Shown here: one piece after another, positions 24,240-33,400 of the stretch | Layout of the letters: each line of letters begins with the position of its first letter | How positions within the stretch are numbered: position 1 is the first letter of the stretch | DNA from: Anaerolineales bacterium UBA2395 | GTDB taxonomy: Bacteria > Chloroflexota > Anaerolineae > Anaerolineales > Villigracilaceae | Assembly (NCBI GenBank): GCA_002343775.1 | Contig: DDSH01000014.1 | Location: forward strand, 84,348-148,347 | Direction: 5' to 3' | DNA length: 64,000 bases | Position numbers and translations under genes: made by a program | Notes under the pieces: generated by a model | Told to the model about the DNA's origin: nothing | The model's input: the letters and a program-made list of their open reading frames with translations, nothing else | Databases searched by the model: none

Positions 24240-25910
24240 TTATGGAAGGTCTACGCAATTTCCGCTGCCGGGCTGCACTGAGTGGTTGGGATTTGCGATC
24301 AATGCGCACATTTGAGTTGCATTTGCAGGGCGGTTGGATACTCCATATTGGACGAAGGGCGAGTTTCCGTAGGAGCGATATGTCAACTTCCAGGGACCGG
24401 CGCCGGGTGCGCCAGCCTGATCCGGTGAAACGGAGTTGAAGAACATGTGAACATGCAGGTTTGAATCAGGCGGTTCGTTATTGACTTCGTAGTCCACAAC
24501 ATACATATTGTTCTCAAGGCGAATGCCGGTAATAACCACATACGGTCCGCTTGGGGTTGGGGTGGCGGGAATTGCCGTTTCCGTTGGAATATCTGTAGGA
24601 ACGACCTCCACCGGATTTTCCGTGGGGGCTTCTGTATTTATCACGACAACTGCAGGCGCTTCGGTCGGATTGACATCCGAGGTGGAAGTGAACAGGCGGC
24701 TAGCCAGGAAAATGCCGCCAACCAGAACGCACAACCCTACAAACAGGCCTCCGATGATGACAGGGATTGCCAACCCCGATCTTGTCGCCTTTGGTGGGGC
24801 TGGTTGCACGCCTGAGCTTGTGACCGAAGACGTCGCAGCCGGTCTCTGAAGCGGAGCACTTTCCACCACCGTTCCATGTGCGGCGGGGAGCGGGCTGCTT
24901 TCAACGACCGTTCCCTTCGAAGCAGGGAGTGGTCCACTTTCCACCACCGTTCCTTTGCCGCTATTGATCTGTTGCTCGTAGGCGGTGGCTTTCAAATTTG
25001 CTGCCGTGATGGGCGACTCGTCGAGCATGGTTGCCACGGGAGCGGGTCCGGTACCGGCGGCGCCCAACTGGACAAGCGCATTCCGCAATGCAGCTGCCAT
25101 TTGAGCAGCGGTCTGGAAGCGCTGATTGGGATCCTTTGCAAGCGCCTTGTTGATGACAGCCACCAACGCTTCAGGTACTTCAGGATTAAGTTCCCGCACG
25201 TTCGGAACCGGATCATTGATGTGCATCATCATCAGCGTCATCGCCGATTCGGCTTCGAAGGGTGGATGTCCACTGACCATTTCGAAGAGCGTTACGCCGA
25301 GGGAATAAATATCGGTGCGGCGGTCTGGTTGTTCGCCTTTGATCTGCTCCGGTGACATATACATGGCAGTTCCTACCACTGCTCCGGTGGCGGTATGTCG
25401 CTGGCTGCCGACGATCTTGGCAATACCAAAGTCCATAAGGATCGCTTGCCCAAGGGTGTTGATCATGATATTTGCCGGCTTGATATCGCGATGGATCATG
25501 CCGCGTTGATGGGCATAGTCCACGGCGTCGCAGGTGTTTGCCATATATTCAATTGCCTGCGTAGGAGAGAGCCTGCGTTTGGCATCGTTGAGACGTTTAA
25601 GATGTGCCTGGATCGTCTCGCCCGGCACGAATTCCAGCACCATATAATATGTGTCGCCGTCGCGGTTGAAATCATGGACTTGAATGATCCCATGATGACG
25701 CAGCTGCGCCACAGATGCCGCCTCTTCTTCAAAGCGTTTGACGAAATCCGGGTTGCCGGATAGGTGAGTGTGGATCATTTTGATTGCAACCACACGCTTC
25801 AAATTCGGGTCTGTGGCTTTGTATACCGCAGACATGCCTCCCTGCCCCAAAATCTCTTCGATGACGTAGCGGTTGCCCAACGTTTTGCCGATCCAATTAG
25901 ATGTTGACAT
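24240..25910 (-). CDS. PknB-type membrane Ser/Thr protein kinase with TVVES repeats
   Basis: The 556-residue protein has a full kinase domain at about 14-280: glycine loop GQGGMSAVYKA, K44, HRDIKPAN at 140-147, DFG at 160-162 and the activation-loop GTAMYMSPEQ. A juxtamembrane linker carries three 13-residue repeats beginning KGTVVESGPL (about 319, 332 and 345). One hydrophobic span (about 379-405) follows. The outside part has a Thr/Pro/Glu-rich linker and a roughly 100-residue C-terminal domain with four cysteines or fewer, of unknown fold. It is the third gene of an operon with an FHA-ABC transporter and a lipoprotein. The threonines in the repeats are candidate phosphosites for those FHA domains (inference). 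Confidence 0.93.
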   Translation of the reverse strand: MSTSNWIGKTLGNRYVIEEILGQGGMSAVYKATDPNLKRVVAIKMIHTHLSGNPDFVKRFEEEAASVAQLRHHGIIQVHDFNRDGDTYYMVLEFVPGETIQAHLKRLNDAKRRLSPTQAIEYMANTCDAVDYAHQRGMIHRDIKPANIMINTLGQAILMDFGIAKIVGSQRHTATGAVVGTAMYMSPEQIKGEQPDRRTDIYSLGVTLFEMVSGHPPFEAESAMTLMMMHINDPVPNVRELNPEVPEALVAVINKALAKDPNQRFQTAAQMAAALRNALVQLGAAGTGPAPVATMLDESPITAANLKATAYEQQINSGKGTVVESGPLPASKGTVVESSPLPAAHGTVVESAPLQRPAATSSVTSSGVQPAPPKATRSGLAIPVIIGGLFVGLCVLVGGIFLASRLFTSTSDVNPTEAPAVVVINTEAPTENPVEVVPTDIPTETAIPATPTPSGPYVVITGIRLENNMYVVDYEVNNEPPDSNLHVHMFFNSVSPDQAGAPGAGPWKLTYRSYGNSPFVQYGVSNRPANATQMCALIANPNHSVQPGSGNCVDLP

Positions 25911-25973
25911 TGCCTACTCCCAGAAAAAATTCAATTCAGTCGGTGGTGCCGGTGAATCGTGGATATACATTTA

Positions 25974-26945
25974 TTAGCTGTCGATGAGGAACAGCCATGC
26001 ATTGTTGAACGTGCAGACCGTCCGCCTGCCCGATTCGCTCAAGGCAACCAGCGCGATGAATCCACGCTCGAAAACCGTCTCTGCCGAGCTGAAGGCGCGC
26101 TGCCGTGCCGCATAATTCGCTCTCATTTGCTGGACGATCAAGTCGTATTCAGCCTTGTTTGCCTGATATGCCGCTTTGGTTGCGGCATCTGCGTTGGCGG
26201 GGGGTTGTTCCGGTTCTTCCGGGAAGGCAGGCGACGGCGGCGGTGCGCTTGGGTCGACCTCTCCGATCAACGTGCCGTTCGTATAAACCCAAAAACGATT
26301 TCCCCTGCCGACGATGGTCAGCCGGTTGGTGGAGTTGTTCGACCAATCGAAGGTTTTGTCTTTATAGCGTGCGTAAATATCCCTGCCAGTGACAACTTCG
26401 CCGTCATCCATCGTCGCAAAGAGGAAATGTCCGCTTGCAACGCGGGTGATAACGGCAACGTATTGATCGAGCGCCGCCGTATTCCCATCTGAACGGAGAA
26501 CAAAACCGCAGCCGGAGGTACTTCCCACCGTATCCCAGGTGATGTCTGCTGACACGACAAAATCAGTCGCCAACGTTCCAAGGTAGTAATTGACATACTC
26601 GAACTGGCGATAGCCGGAGGCATCCATGGTCACGGGGGGGTGGACCCAGCCCAGTTTGCCTTCGGATGGATCGACCCCATATGTAGGCAACTCGGCGAGG
26701 ATGGGCGCGAACGCTGCTGCTGTGGCAGTTTGAGCGACGGGGTCGACACCTGCTGCAGCCTCGGCTGTTTTTGCAATATCCACGGAGCCTTCCGCTAGGG
26801 CGGCAGCGGTTCCAGTTGCGTAGACCTGGTTGCTGATTGCTTCGAGAGTGCTTTGAGTCGCTTCATCTGACGAACCGCTCGTCCCACAAGCGGAAACCAG
26901 CAGGATCAGCAGCATGGGCAGGAGTAAAAATCGATACTTGTTCAT
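25974..26945 (-). CDS. Secreted lipoprotein with jelly-roll-like domain
   Basis: The 323-residue product has a lipoprotein signal with lipobox LVSAC (Cys at about residue 20). An Ala/Thr-rich segment follows up to about 80, then a beta-rich domain (about 90-235) with ADITWDTVGSTSGCGFVLR and WVYTNGTLIGEV that recalls laminin-G/DUF1080-like concanavalin folds. A Pro-rich linker then leads to a helical tail of KAAYQANKAEYDLIVQQMRA type. Its start is three bases after the stop of the FHA-ABC gene. The helical tail is similar in style to the extracellular coiled segment of that transporter, so the two may interact outside the cell. No enzymatic residues are recognised. Confidence 0.75.
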   Translation of the reverse strand: MNKYRFLLLPMLLILLVSACGTSGSSDEATQSTLEAISNQVYATGTAAALAEGSVDIAKTAEAAAGVDPVAQTATAAAFAPILAELPTYGVDPSEGKLGWVHPPVTMDASGYRQFEYVNYYLGTLATDFVVSADITWDTVGSTSGCGFVLRSDGNTAALDQYVAVITRVASGHFLFATMDDGEVVTGRDIYARYKDKTFDWSNNSTNRLTIVGRGNRFWVYTNGTLIGEVDPSAPPPSPAFPEEPEQPPANADAATKAAYQANKAEYDLIVQQMRANYAARQRAFSSAETVFERGFIALVALSESGRRTVCTFNNAWLFLIDS

Positions 26946-26948
26946 GAT

Positions 26949-29900
26949 TTAAATTACATCCTTGCGTTTTTGCAGGAAAAGGATCGCCACAAACAGGATG
27001 AGGACGATCAATCCCTGCACCGACCAGGTATAAACAATCTTTCCAATGTAAGCAGCGGAATCTTCCTTATTAACGTACATAAAGCCGACACCGTTGTGGA
27101 AATTTCGGATGACGCCTTCCGCCGGCGCAACCGCCACCTGGATTTCAGCCCGCGCCGTTTCATAGACAACCCTTTCAGCCTGATATGCCTCCACCTGCCG
27201 CTTGTATTCTTCAACCTGCAATTCATATTCCTTGAGCTGGGCGAAGAAATCTGCCATGGCTACATTGTCGGATTGGTTTTCCGGTTCAGCCGGTCGTTCA
27301 GGTTCCGGCGGCAGCGGAGCAGGTTCTACGGGCAGTGTCGTGCTGTTAAGAGTAATGGCGAATTTTCCAATTCCTGGGTGGTCGCAATTTTCCTCTTCGA
27401 GCATGTTAATGCCCATACAGCGGCAATTGTTGTTAATCTTGTCCTCCAGCGTCATCGCATTGCGTACATCCGGTGGGAGCGCCCAACAAATATCCGCCGC
27501 TACATCCGAACCGGGTCCTGTAATGCCGATCAATGCTTCGAATGCCCAGCGGGCAGAGATCGGTGCGCTGATGAAGCCTGGAACGGGGATCAACGCACCT
27601 GCGAGAACGATCTGAGGGAGCATCAGCATGATGACCAGCAGCGGAGCAGAACTGGCGTTTGGCGCCAGCGCCGAGGCGAAAAGCCCGAGCATCATCCCTG
27701 CGAGGGTTGCCAGTACCATTGTGATATAGATCTGGACGAACTCAAGTGCGCCTCCCGGCATGTCGAAGGCAAGATAGTGGACAATGGTATATGCCGCTGC
27801 CTGATAGAAGGCAAGCAATGCAGCCACCCAGATCTTGGACATGACATATGGAAGGATCTTTAAGTTGACAAGCCTTTCGCGTTTGTAAATATCGGCTTCC
27901 TTGACGATTTCGCGCATTTGCGAAATGCCGCCGACCATGATGCCATAAATGGTAAGCAGGAAGGTGGTGATGAGGACCTGTGCCATGTCGCCGTCGTTGA
28001 AACTGAATGGGTTTCGTCCCATTACAAGCGAGAGCACCACGTCCAATAGACTGACGAGCGGCGCAGTGGCAAGCATCAGCCCCAATGCAAATTTATCGCG
28101 GGTGAGGATTTTGATATTACGCGCCGAAAGGATGAAGAACTGCCTCAACGAAGAGACTTGTTTTGTATTGGCAGATTTTTGATATGTTTTTCCCGGGTCG
28201 CGGACGGTTGGCGCGCGTTCCGGCGCCATTTTGTCCTTAAGCGGCATGGCGACATAATCCAGATACGCCTTGCTTTGGCGGTATCGGTTCGCCCATTCCT
28301 CGGCTTTGCCTTTGCTCTGATCGTCGAGGATGGCGTAGATTTCGTCGAATTCGATCTTGCCGGCGCGGCGGTCGCGCTCCGAGCGATACTGGTCAAAGTA
28401 CGCCAGAGCTTCATCTGGTGGACCGAACCAGGCGAGATACCCACCTCTGGCAAGGAAGATGACCTTGTCTGCCAGCATGACGTTCTTTGTGGCATGAGTG
28501 ATGAGGATGATGGTGCGCCCCTGGTCTGCAAGGCGGCGCATCAATTGCATTAATGCAGTTTCAGTGCCGGGGTCCAAGCCGGAGGTTGGCTCATCGAGGA
28601 AGAAAAGCCCCGGTTTGGTGATCAGTTCCACGCCAATGGAGACGCGTTTCTGTTGCCCGCCGCTCAACCCGCTGATCTGCACATCCTTGCGGTGGGTGAG
28701 GTCCAAATCTGCCAGCACTTCCATCACGCGGTTGTGACGTTCCGCGGCAGTGGTGTCGGCGGGCATGCGCAATTGAGCGGCATAGTCCAGCGCCTGATAA
28801 ACCGTCAACTCCATGTGGATGATGTCTTTTTGCGGGACGAAACCGATATCGTTACGTACCGCATCGAAATGGGAATAGATGTCGATGTCGTTGACCAGTA
28901 CGCGCGAAGGCGGTGTGGCAGGACGATACCCAGCCACGGCATCCACGAAGGTGGATTTGCCGCCGCCGCTTTGACCGACAACGACGATGAACTCTTTTGG
29001 TTTGAACGAGACGGAAATATTTTGAAGAATGTTCAGGTCTTTGCGCACCCACTTGTTGAGGTTGATCGCATCGACACGCAGACCGTTGCTATCATCATAT
29101 TTGACGATCTGATTTTTCCCCATCACCAACCGGTGTTGACCAATGCGAATGGTGTCATCCGGTTTCAGCCAGACCGAACCTTCAATGCGTTCCCCATTGA
29201 CGAACGTCCCATTGGAGCTGCGCAGGTCTTCCACGCGGTAGCGTTGACCGACACGCTCGACCTGTGCGTGGAAGCGCGAGACGTTCGGTGATGCAATGAC
29301 GACATCGTTGCTTGGGTCTCGCCCGATCTGGATCAGGGCTTTTTCCCCGAAGACGACATCCTGTTCGGTTTCCTGTGTGACTTCACCCGGAACTTCGTAC
29401 GAAATGGTGACCATTGTGCCGGGGTCGAGGCTGCCAAGTCGGAGCAGATCACCGTGCCGCAGAACACGTGGACCTTCCAGCGGACGCCCTTCGAACAGCA
29501 TCGGATTCTTCGCTTCAGGAATGACCGAAACCTGGTAGCCGCCATCGACCTTATCCAACCGGGCATGACGGCTCGAAACGATCTGCGAGGGGATGACAAT
29601 GTCGTTGCCTTCCACGCGCCCTATGCTCAGGCTTTGACTGGTAAGGGTATAGGTCTGTTGCTTTTCACCGGCAATCGTCACCACCAGTCTCGGTGGACCC
29701 AATGCCGTGCCTGAACGAACCACCGGCTCCTCGCCGATCATGGTCTGCATCAGATGCGCCGGCTGCGAAGGCTTTGCCGGTGCAGGGCGCACCGCGGTTT
29801 TTTGAGATTCCTGAGTTGCAGGGGCTGTGTAAGAAAGCGTGATGGCTTGCCCGAGTTTGATCTCATCCCCTGCGTTGAGGGCTTTTCGCGCTCGCAGCCT

Positions 29901-30131
29901 CTCACCGTTGACGAAAGTTCCGTTGCTGCTGCCGAGGTCTTCGATCACATACCCGTTGCCTTCCATGGAAAGCTTGGCATGCCGCCTGGAAACTGCTGGC
30001 GTCGGGATGACAACATCCACGCCTTCATCGCGACCGATAACGATTTCCGACTTGATCAGTTCGAATACTTTGGCGGGATCGCTGCTTTGATTATTGATCA
30101 AAGTTAGTTTGAAGCTGCTAGATTGGGCCAC
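26949..30131 (-). CDS. Triple-FHA ABCG-type transporter (FHA x3, ATPase, ABC2 membrane domain)
   Basis: I place the start at GTG 30131 (V/MAQSSSFKLTLIN), preceded by AAGGAAGAG. The frame upstream begins only with TTG. The 1060 residues contain three FHA domains (about 8-105, 147-250 and 265-355), with SSNGTFVNGE in the first and third. The middle FHA lacks that loop. Next come an ABC ATPase (Walker A GQSGGGKST near 385, LSGGQQKRVSIGVEL, FLDEPTSGLDPG) and a C-terminal ABC2 membrane domain. The membrane domain is split by a roughly 130-residue hydrophilic Pro/Glu-rich, coiled-coil-like segment before the last helix. FHA domains bind phosphothreonine, so the kinase in the same operon is the likely regulator. 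The transported substrate is unknown. Confidence 0.92.
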   Translation of the reverse strand: MAQSSSFKLTLINNQSSDPAKVFELIKSEIVIGRDEGVDVVIPTPAVSRRHAKLSMEGNGYVIEDLGSSNGTFVNGERLRARKALNAGDEIKLGQAITLSYTAPATQESQKTAVRPAPAKPSQPAHLMQTMIGEEPVVRSGTALGPPRLVVTIAGEKQQTYTLTSQSLSIGRVEGNDIVIPSQIVSSRHARLDKVDGGYQVSVIPEAKNPMLFEGRPLEGPRVLRHGDLLRLGSLDPGTMVTISYEVPGEVTQETEQDVVFGEKALIQIGRDPSNDVVIASPNVSRFHAQVERVGQRYRVEDLRSSNGTFVNGERIEGSVWLKPDDTIRIGQHRLVMGKNQIVKYDDSNGLRVDAINLNKWVRKDLNILQNISVSFKPKEFIVVVGQSGGGKSTFVDAVAGYRPATPPSRVLVNDIDIYSHFDAVRNDIGFVPQKDIIHMELTVYQALDYAAQLRMPADTTAAERHNRVMEVLADLDLTHRKDVQISGLSGGQQKRVSIGVELITKPGLFFLDEPTSGLDPGTETALMQLMRRLADQGRTIILITHATKNVMLADKVIFLARGGYLAWFGPPDEALAYFDQYRSERDRRAGKIEFDEIYAILDDQSKGKAEEWANRYRQSKAYLDYVAMPLKDKMAPERAPTVRDPGKTYQKSANTKQVSSLRQFFILSARNIKILTRDKFALGLMLATAPLVSLLDVVLSLVMGRNPFSFNDGDMAQVLITTFLLTIYGIMVGGISQMREIVKEADIYKRERLVNLKILPYVMSKIWVAALLAFYQAAAYTIVHYLAFDMPGGALEFVQIYITMVLATLAGMMLGLFASALAPNASSAPLLVIMLMLPQIVLAGALIPVPGFISAPISARWAFEALIGITGPGSDVAADICWALPPDVRNAMTLEDKINNNCRCMGINMLEEENCDHPGIGKFAITLNSTTLPVEPAPLPPEPERPAEPENQSDNVAMADFFAQLKEYELQVEEYKRQVEAYQAERVVYETARAEIQVAVAPAEGVIRNFHNGVGFMYVNKEDSAAYIGKIVYTWSVQGLIVLILFVAILFLQKRKDVI

Positions 30132-30460
30132 GTCTCTCTTCCTTAATTGCTTGAATAACCTGTCATGCAGGGTGCAACACCATCTAAGCGCCGTCAAATT
30201 AAATATATCAAGGAGTGCCCCCTTGCAAAATAAATAATTATTACAAATCGTACAATAATAGTTGAATTATACCTTTTTCAAAGAAGGCATGTCAAGAAAT
30301 ATTAAAAAAAGCATAGTCACACAAAAGTCATGTTTGTTCCTGTTGGTACAGAAACACCAGCGCAGGGTAATAGTACAAATATCGCAGCTGGCGCTGGCTA
30401 TGGAAAAAACCTTTTGTGTTATAAATAAAAAATTATTCCAGTAACTAGGTAGAAATTATC
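30132..30460. other. AT-rich intergenic region between signalling and natural-product loci
   Basis: This 329-base gap is markedly richer in A and T than the genes around it. It holds a strong minus-strand promoter at 30266-30295. For the plus-strand megasynthase I see only a weak TATAAA at 30420-30425 without a good -35. A 60-codon open frame at 30262 starts with TTG and shows no coding signs. The base composition suggests a regulatory region or a junction of transferred DNA. Confidence 0.5.
30266..30295 (-). promoter_or_regulatory. Consensus promoter of the FHA-ABC/lipoprotein/kinase operon
   Basis: On the minus strand TTGACA (30295-30290), an 18-base spacer and TATAAT (30271-30266) match the sigma-70 consensus at all twelve positions. 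Transcription would start near 30259, leaving a leader of about 128 bases before the GTG start at 30131. Confidence 0.88.
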
Positions 30461-33400
30461 ATGAATAATCCGTCTCACCTGACGCCAGTTCCATCATCGT
30501 TTAACACATTGCTGGACCTGTTACAAACCAGGGCGCAGCAACATCCCGATAAACTTGCGTACCGTTACATTCAAGATGATGACGCCGATATCATCAACAT
30601 CACCTATGGGGAATTGGATCGCCGCGCGCGCGCCATTGGCTCTTGGTTGGAAAGTTTCGGCGCGGGCGGACAGCGGGCGCTTCTGCTCTACCCTCCTGGT
30701 TTGGATTACATCGCATCCTTCTTCGGCTGCCTCTACGCCGGTGTGACTGCCGTCCCCGCCTATCCGCCGCGTTTGAATCGCCCCGTACCTCGCATCCAGT
30801 CCATTGTCGCAGATTCACAAGCGACTTTCGCCATCACAACCTCCACCATCTTGCATAACATTGAACAACGCTTTGAACACACTCCCGACTTGAAGGCATT
30901 GCATTGGTTAAACAGCGATCAGGTCCCGGCGGGGTTAGAGGCGGAGTGGCGTCATCCGAATATTTCATCTGAAACGCTCGCGTTCCTTCAATATACATCC
31001 GGCTCCACCAGTCAACCTAAAGGTGTGATGCTTACGCATGGGAACCTCATGCATAATTTGAAAGCCATTCGTCACGGCTTTCAAATTGACGAGAGCGCTT
31101 CGGGTGTTTTTTGGCTGCCGAGTTATCACGACATGGGGCTGATCGGCGGTATTCTCGAACCGATGTACCTCAATGGCACATCTACATTGATGTCACCTGT
31201 TTCGTTTTTGCAGCGCCCGTTTCGCTGGCTCGACGCCATCAGCCGCTACAAGGGTACGACGAGTGGCGCACCGAATTTCGCTTATGACTTGTGCGTGGAT
31301 AAGATCACATCCGAACAGATCGACACGCTGGACTTAAGTTCCTGGTCGCTGGCGTTTTGTGGAGCGGAACCGATCCGCCCTGAAACGCTTGAGCGCTTCG
31401 CCCGGACCTTTGAGCGCTGTGGCTTTCGAAAGAGTTCGTTCTACCCGTGTTTTGGGATGGCGGAAAGCACGCTGCTTGTCTCCGGTGGCATCGGTCCCGC
31501 CGAGCCGCGTTACCTGACCGTTGACCGCAAATCTCTCGAACGCGACCAGGTCACACAAACATCGCCGAACGAAGCCAACGCGCTGACGATGGTCAACTGC
31601 GGCGGCTCCATCATCGATCAGAAGATCGTCATCGCCAACCCATCTACACTGACACGCTGTGCGCCTGATGAAGTTGGCGAGATCTGGATCTCCGGTCCGA
31701 GTGTGGCACAGGGATATTGGGGTCTGGCAGAAGAAACCGAAAGCCACTTCCATGCTCGATTAGCAGATTCGGATGAAGGTCCGTTCTTGCGAACCGGCGA
31801 CCTGGGTTTTTTGCACAACGATGAACTTTTCGTCACCGGGCGGCTAAAAGACCTCATCATCATTCATGGCAGCAATCATTATCCCCAAGACATCGAATTG
31901 ACCGTTGAAGCATCTCATGCTGCGTTGCAACAATCTAGTGGCGCGGCATTTTCCGTGACCGATGAAGGCAAGGAAAAACTTGTCATCATTCAGGAAGTGA
32001 CACGCCAGGGCAGGAATGCGGACGTGAACGAAGTGGCATCTGCCATTCGTCAGGCGGTTTCCGAAAAACATGATCTGCAAGTCTTCGCCATCGTGCTTGT
32101 CAAACCGATGAGCATTCCCAAAACCTCCAGCGGAAAAATTCAACGACGTGCATGCAAGGCAGCGTTCTTGAATGGCGAGTTGGAAGTGGTGGGCGAGTGG
32201 AAGAGTGGCAAGCAAGTTGTGAGTGAGCGAGTTGATGAGTTGCCGAGTCAACGAGTTGGCGGGGTGAAGGCTTCGTCGGCTGAGATTCAATCCTGGCTCA
32301 TCACTCGTATTGCCTCCATGCTCGAAATGGACGCGACCTCTATCGACCCCCGTCAGCCATTCACCTATTACGGGCTTGGCTCGGTGCAAGCCGTCAGCCT
32401 CACAGGTGACTTGGAAATATTTCTCGATAAAAAACTTTCGCCAACATTGGCGTGGGATTACCCGACCATCGAACTGCTGGCGAAGCATCTTTCCAACGGC
32501 TCCACGCCGACCAAACAAAAAACAGCAAAGCCGGAACCGGCACAACCTGCTTCGAGATTTGTCAAAGAACCGATTGCCATCATCGGCCTGAGTTGTCGCT
32601 TTCCGGGTGCGCGTAATCCCGAAGAATTTTGGACCCTATTAAAGAAAGGCATAGACGCCATCAGTGAAGTCTCTGCGGATCGTTGGGATGTGGACGCACT
32701 TCACTCCGAGTCCGCTGCACCGGGGAAGGTCACGTCACGTTGGGGTGGTTTCCTCAACGATGTGGACTTATTCGACCCGGCGTTCTTCGGCATCTCTCCG
32801 CGTGAAGCCGCCCGCATGGACCCTCAGCAACGACTCTTGCTTGAAGTGAGTTGGGAGGCGTTAGAGAATGCCTTCATCCCACCACAAACATTGGCTGGGA
32901 CTCGCACCGGCGTTTTTGTGGGTATCAGCAGCTACGATTATTCGCGCCTGCAATTCGACGACCCCGAACGCATCGACGCCTACGCTGGAACGGGCAACGC
33001 GCATAGCATCGCCGCGAATCGCCTTTCATATTTCTACGACCTACGCGGACCGAGCATGGCAGTGGACACAGCTTGTTCCTCGTCGTTGGTGGCGGCGCAT
33101 TTGGCGTGTCAAAGCCTGCGCAGCGGCGAATCAGATTTGGCGTTGGCGGGCGGCGTGAATCTCATCCTCACCCCCGAGTTGACCATCACCTTCTCGCAAG
33201 CGCGCATGCTCTCACCCGATGGACGCTGCAAAACGTTCGACGCCAGCGCCGACGGCTATGTGCGCGGCGAAGGCTGCGGTGTCGTCGTCCTCAAACGTTT
33301 ATCAGACGCCTTGCGCGATGGTGACAACATCCTTGCCTTGATCCGCGGTTCGGCGGTGAATCAAGATGGGCGCAGCAATGGCTTGACCGCCCCGAATGGA

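Noticed and set aside
30262..30444. 60-codon frame before the megasynthase
   Set aside because: It begins with TTG, lies in an AT-rich regulatory stretch overlapping a promoter and shows no recognisable protein pattern.
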